Source: Alphaproteobacteria bacterium
GTDB taxonomy: Bacteria > Pseudomonadota > Alphaproteobacteria > Rs-D84
Assembly: GCA_013316395.1 (NCBI GenBank)
Contig: WSMU01000005.1
Location: 1-31,494, forward strand
Length of the DNA stretch: 31,494 bases
Direction: 5' to 3'
In this document: positions 29,140 to 31,494 of the stretch, one piece after another
Numbering within the stretch: position 1 is the first letter of the stretch
Layout: each line of letters opens with the position of its first letter
Notes under the pieces: model-generated
Told to the model about the DNA's origin: nothing
The model's input: only the letters and a program-made list of their open reading frames with translations
The model's database searches: none
Translations under genes and position numbers: made by a program

Positions 29140-30609
29140 TTATTCTGTCGCTGGTGCACCAGTGGTGTCAGTGGCGGCTGCATCGCCCTCAGTTGGTTCG
29201 GGCGTAGTTTCGGGCTGAGGTGTTTCTGTTGTGTTGGCTGTATCTGACGCTTCGGCTTCCTTATTTTCGGTTTGTGTCGTGTCTGTCGCGGCCTGCTTGT
29301 TGCCGTAGTTTTCTTCGTGTTCTTTTTTTGCCTTGTTCAGTGCATCGTTTGCTTTTTTGCGGTCAATCGCACGGTCAATCATACCAGATGTTACCGCGCC
29401 CACACCAACACCCAGGCCAGAGCCCATAAGCGCCGAAGATGCGCCGGTTTGCGAGCGGGTATAGCGGTATGCATTTTCCTTAAATGTTGTGACGTCAATG
29501 CCGAACCAATCCGGTGTGCAGTTAAAGCTGGAGCCGGCATAGGCTTTTTTGGAAGCGGTCGGTGTGGACGCGTTTCCTGCAAAGAAGTTTACGGTATAAA
29601 CACAAATCAGGCTGCGTTCATCAAATAGGGCGCCCATTCGCTGACACTGGGCGCGCATTTGGTCGCGCATTTGGTATAGGCGCTGCTCATCCTTAACGAT
29701 TTCTTTTTCTGCATCCTGGCGCAGGGTGGCGAAAACGTTCATCGTTCTGGATGCCATGCCGCTATCTTGCTGGGTGCAGTTTTTGGCGATTGTTGCGCAT
29801 GCGGAAATTGCCGCGTCGCCCGCCGTTTTGCCTAAGCATTTTGAATAGTTTATTCCGCATTGCTTAACAATGCAGTCGTTATATTCATTGCCGCAATCTA
29901 TGATTTTTGTATATGACGACAGCTTTGCATTCATGTCACGGTCCGCTTTTATTTCGGCCGCGAAAAGGGTATATTGTTTGCCGGTGCAGTTTAAGCCGCG
30001 GCGGCATGTGTCCATTTTATCGCCCCATGCGGTGTCGCCGTCGCCCGCACATTTGGAATAGTCGTCACCGCATTTTTGTTTCATACAACTGCGCAGGCCG
30101 ATATCGCATGCGCTTTGACCGGTGGCCAAAGATGTTTGGACGGCGGATGTGGCGGCATCACTGGCGTCGCGTGCGTCCAGGGCGGCCCGCTGTCGCTGAA
30201 TCATTTCTGCTAAATTATCCGCGTTTGCATCACGTGCCGTTGATGTTGACGAAGCGCTGAGGCTGGTGTCAAATTGGGATGCTTTGTTTTCTATTATTAA
30301 ATCCGGTTCCGGCTCTGGCTCCGGCACAGGGGTCGGTTCGGGAGCTGGCTGCGGATTGGGGGCCTGGGGCGTTGTATTTGTTTGTGTGCCGGATATGCTT
30401 TGTGTCCGTGTGTTAATTGTGGGCATCCGACTTTCTGCGTTGTTGGCGCGCGATACTGTTGGACGCGCAGTTCCGGCAGAGCCGCGTGATACAACAGATG
30501 CGCCGTTTGCAGATGTCCCAATGGCAACAATTACGGCCGCGACCGCCGTACGAAAGACGTTTCGCTGTGTGCGATTGAAAAAACTAAAAACCGTGTCTTG
30601 TTGCTTCAT
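29140..30609 (-). CDS. Exported cysteine-repeat protein with Pro/Glu linker and glycine-zipper segment
   Basis: 489 residues. Extended signal region (basic FFNRTQRNVFRT, hydrophobic AAVAAVIVAIGTSANGA). A Pro/Glu-rich linker (PAPEPTPVPEPEPEPD, about 86-104) is followed by two C-x6-C-x4-C-x6-C modules, CDIGLRSCMKQKCGDDYSKC and CGNEYNDCIVKQCGINYSKC. A helical stretch (ATLRQDAEKEIVKDEQRLY) and the segment FNCTPDWFG come next; the latter also occurs in the 431 protein as FSCNKDLFG. A glycine-zipper-like hydrophobic segment (ALMGSGLGVGVGAVTSG, about 394-411) and an acidic Thr/Glu/Pro tail end the protein. It lies 10 bp after the 30620-31489 gene and is probably co-transcribed with it. Confidence 0.83.
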   Translation of the reverse strand: MKQQDTVFSFFNRTQRNVFRTAVAAVIVAIGTSANGASVVSRGSAGTARPTVSRANNAESRMPTINTRTQSISGTQTNTTPQAPNPQPAPEPTPVPEPEPEPDLIIENKASQFDTSLSASSTSTARDANADNLAEMIQRQRAALDARDASDAATSAVQTSLATGQSACDIGLRSCMKQKCGDDYSKCAGDGDTAWGDKMDTCRRGLNCTGKQYTLFAAEIKADRDMNAKLSSYTKIIDCGNEYNDCIVKQCGINYSKCLGKTAGDAAISACATIAKNCTQQDSGMASRTMNVFATLRQDAEKEIVKDEQRLYQMRDQMRAQCQRMGALFDERSLICVYTVNFFAGNASTPTASKKAYAGSSFNCTPDWFGIDVTTFKENAYRYTRSQTGASSALMGSGLGVGVGAVTSGMIDRAIDRKKANDALNKAKKEHEENYGNKQAATDTTQTENKEAEASDTANTTETPQPETTPEPTEGDAAATDTTGAPATE

Positions 30610-30619
30610 TTTTTGTTCT

Positions 30620-31489
30620 TTACTTCAATGTATCGCATGCCAGGTCATGGAACTTGCACAGTTGGGTCGCCATAGAGCGTTCTGATGCAAATCCGGCGGC
30701 GCATTTGTTGCGCATACTGCGCTCGCATACGGTGGTAATGCAAGCCTCGCGCCCGGCATTGTCCTGACAATTTGCCTTGGTCGTGTTTAGCTTTTGCTCA
30801 CGCTGTGACTGGTACGATGCAACGATTGTCTCGATGATAGAATCCGCATTTTTTATCGCGGAATCGCGTGCCGATACCAATTCCTGGCGAATGGTGGCAA
30901 TATGTTGGTCGCAGCCGCTGGCGCTTACGCTGCAGCCGGCAAAGAATTTATCAAAATCCGCATTGTCCGCACAGTTGCTGTAATCTGCGTTACAGTGATT
31001 GGTTTCGATAAGGCATGCCTGTATATCTGTTTGGCATGATGATTTTGTTTTCGTTTTTGCCGCCGCCGCACGCAGGGTGTTCATTTGCGCACTAATGCCC
31101 GCCGCGCGACAGGATTGCTCAATCAACGAGTCATAGTTATCCGTCACATCATCCGGGGTGCAGCCAGAAACTTTTTTAATACATTCGGCCGTTGCCCATG
31201 CGTAACGCTGGCCCGGTTCGGTCGGCGCAGATTTCAGTTCTTTGGCGGTAAACGAATATTTTGCAGATGCACCGACAGATACCGCGCGCATTGCATCCCC
31301 CGCCGCAGGTGTTCCCGCCGATGCGGTTCCGCAATACTGGCATCGGGCCGACGGATTGGATGATATATTGATTGCACATGCAGAATCCAGACAGCGTGTC
31401 AAGTTCGCGCGCGAGCATGTTGTTGCAGCGTTCGACGTCAGTGGTATGGCTGCGATAACAGATATTAAAAATAATGCTTTTTTATTCAT
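30620..31489 (-). CDS. Exported cysteine-repeat protein of unknown function
   Basis: 289 residues, complete: ATG at complement 31487-31489, five bases from the window end, so its promoter is not visible. Signal peptide MNKKALFLISVIAAIPLTSNA. Cysteine pattern: a variant N-terminal module (CSRANLTRCLDSAC ... CQYC), then CQTDIQACLIETNHCNADYSNC (C-x6-C-x6-C-x6-C, the same spacing as in the 20890 and 23109 proteins). Long helices and a C-terminal cluster (CQDNAGREACITTVCERSMRNKC, CKFHDLACDTLK) follow. The helices between cysteine clusters resemble those of its larger paralogues, so it may be a minimal version of that family. First visible gene of an operon with 29140-30609. Confidence 0.8.
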   Translation of the reverse strand: MNKKALFLISVIAAIPLTSNAATTCSRANLTRCLDSACAINISSNPSARCQYCGTASAGTPAAGDAMRAVSVGASAKYSFTAKELKSAPTEPGQRYAWATAECIKKVSGCTPDDVTDNYDSLIEQSCRAAGISAQMNTLRAAAAKTKTKSSCQTDIQACLIETNHCNADYSNCADNADFDKFFAGCSVSASGCDQHIATIRQELVSARDSAIKNADSIIETIVASYQSQREQKLNTTKANCQDNAGREACITTVCERSMRNKCAAGFASERSMATQLCKFHDLACDTLK

Positions 31490-31494
31490 TTCTC

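Overview
This 31.5 kb window looks like chromosome from an uncultured, probably host-associated member of the Alphaproteobacteria with roughly balanced base composition. The lineage call rests on a CcrM-type GANTC adenine methyltransferase with its C-terminal RAMA domain, a short protein matching the DNA-binding half of alphaproteobacterial S24-type repressors, and otherwise ordinary proteobacterial housekeeping genes (nrdR, soluble lytic transglycosylase, rnhB, pgk, clpP, clpX, infA, mscS, a YgiW-type OB-fold gene). No phage structural genes, transposases, tRNA, rRNA or CRISPR were found.

Layout. 1-293: 5' part of a membrane protein gene on the minus strand. 431-2704: large exported cysteine-rich protein. 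2737-3640: two structured RNA units followed by a decayed copy of a two-gene HTH cassette. 3681-7185: ccrM facing away from nrdR-slt. 7293-10195: three-gene operon of exported or membrane-anchored unknowns. 10231-11108: one RNA unit and an exported cysteine-rich protein. 11191-15401: rnhB-pgk, a small coiled-coil gene, clpP-clpX. 15451-16849: five tandem RNA units followed by the intact HTH cassette. 16892-25571: four exported cysteine-rich proteins around infA. 25627-26944: mscS and a YgiW-like gene. 26991-31489: an OmpA-like protein and two further exported cysteine-rich proteins, all minus strand.

The most notable content is an apparently undescribed family of small structured RNAs, eight copies in this window. 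Each copy has its own sigma70-like promoter (TTGnnn, 16-17 bp, TATAAT). It then has a 5' hairpin region, a middle strand (typically GGTTGGAG) able to pair either with a preceding strand or with a following one (CTCCAACC), two hairpins enclosed by that second pairing, and usually an intrinsic terminator whose 5' arm overlaps the 3' strand. The first enclosed hairpin often carries the loop GAATATATTGAATAA. Stems differ between copies with compensating changes, which supports the fold. Both arrays end directly upstream of the same pair of tiny DNA-binding-protein genes, so RNA array plus HTH pair behaves as one cassette present twice, once intact and once decayed.

The second theme is a paralogous set of signal-peptide-bearing, cysteine-rich proteins covering about half of the window. 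Several are built from a repeating C-x6-C-x(4 or 6)-C pattern, others from a C-x10-C-x-C-x12-C-x2-C module or glycine-rich hydrophobic segments. One ends in an OmpA-type peptidoglycan-binding domain. They are probably disulfide-bonded periplasmic or surface proteins, but their function cannot be read from the sequence.
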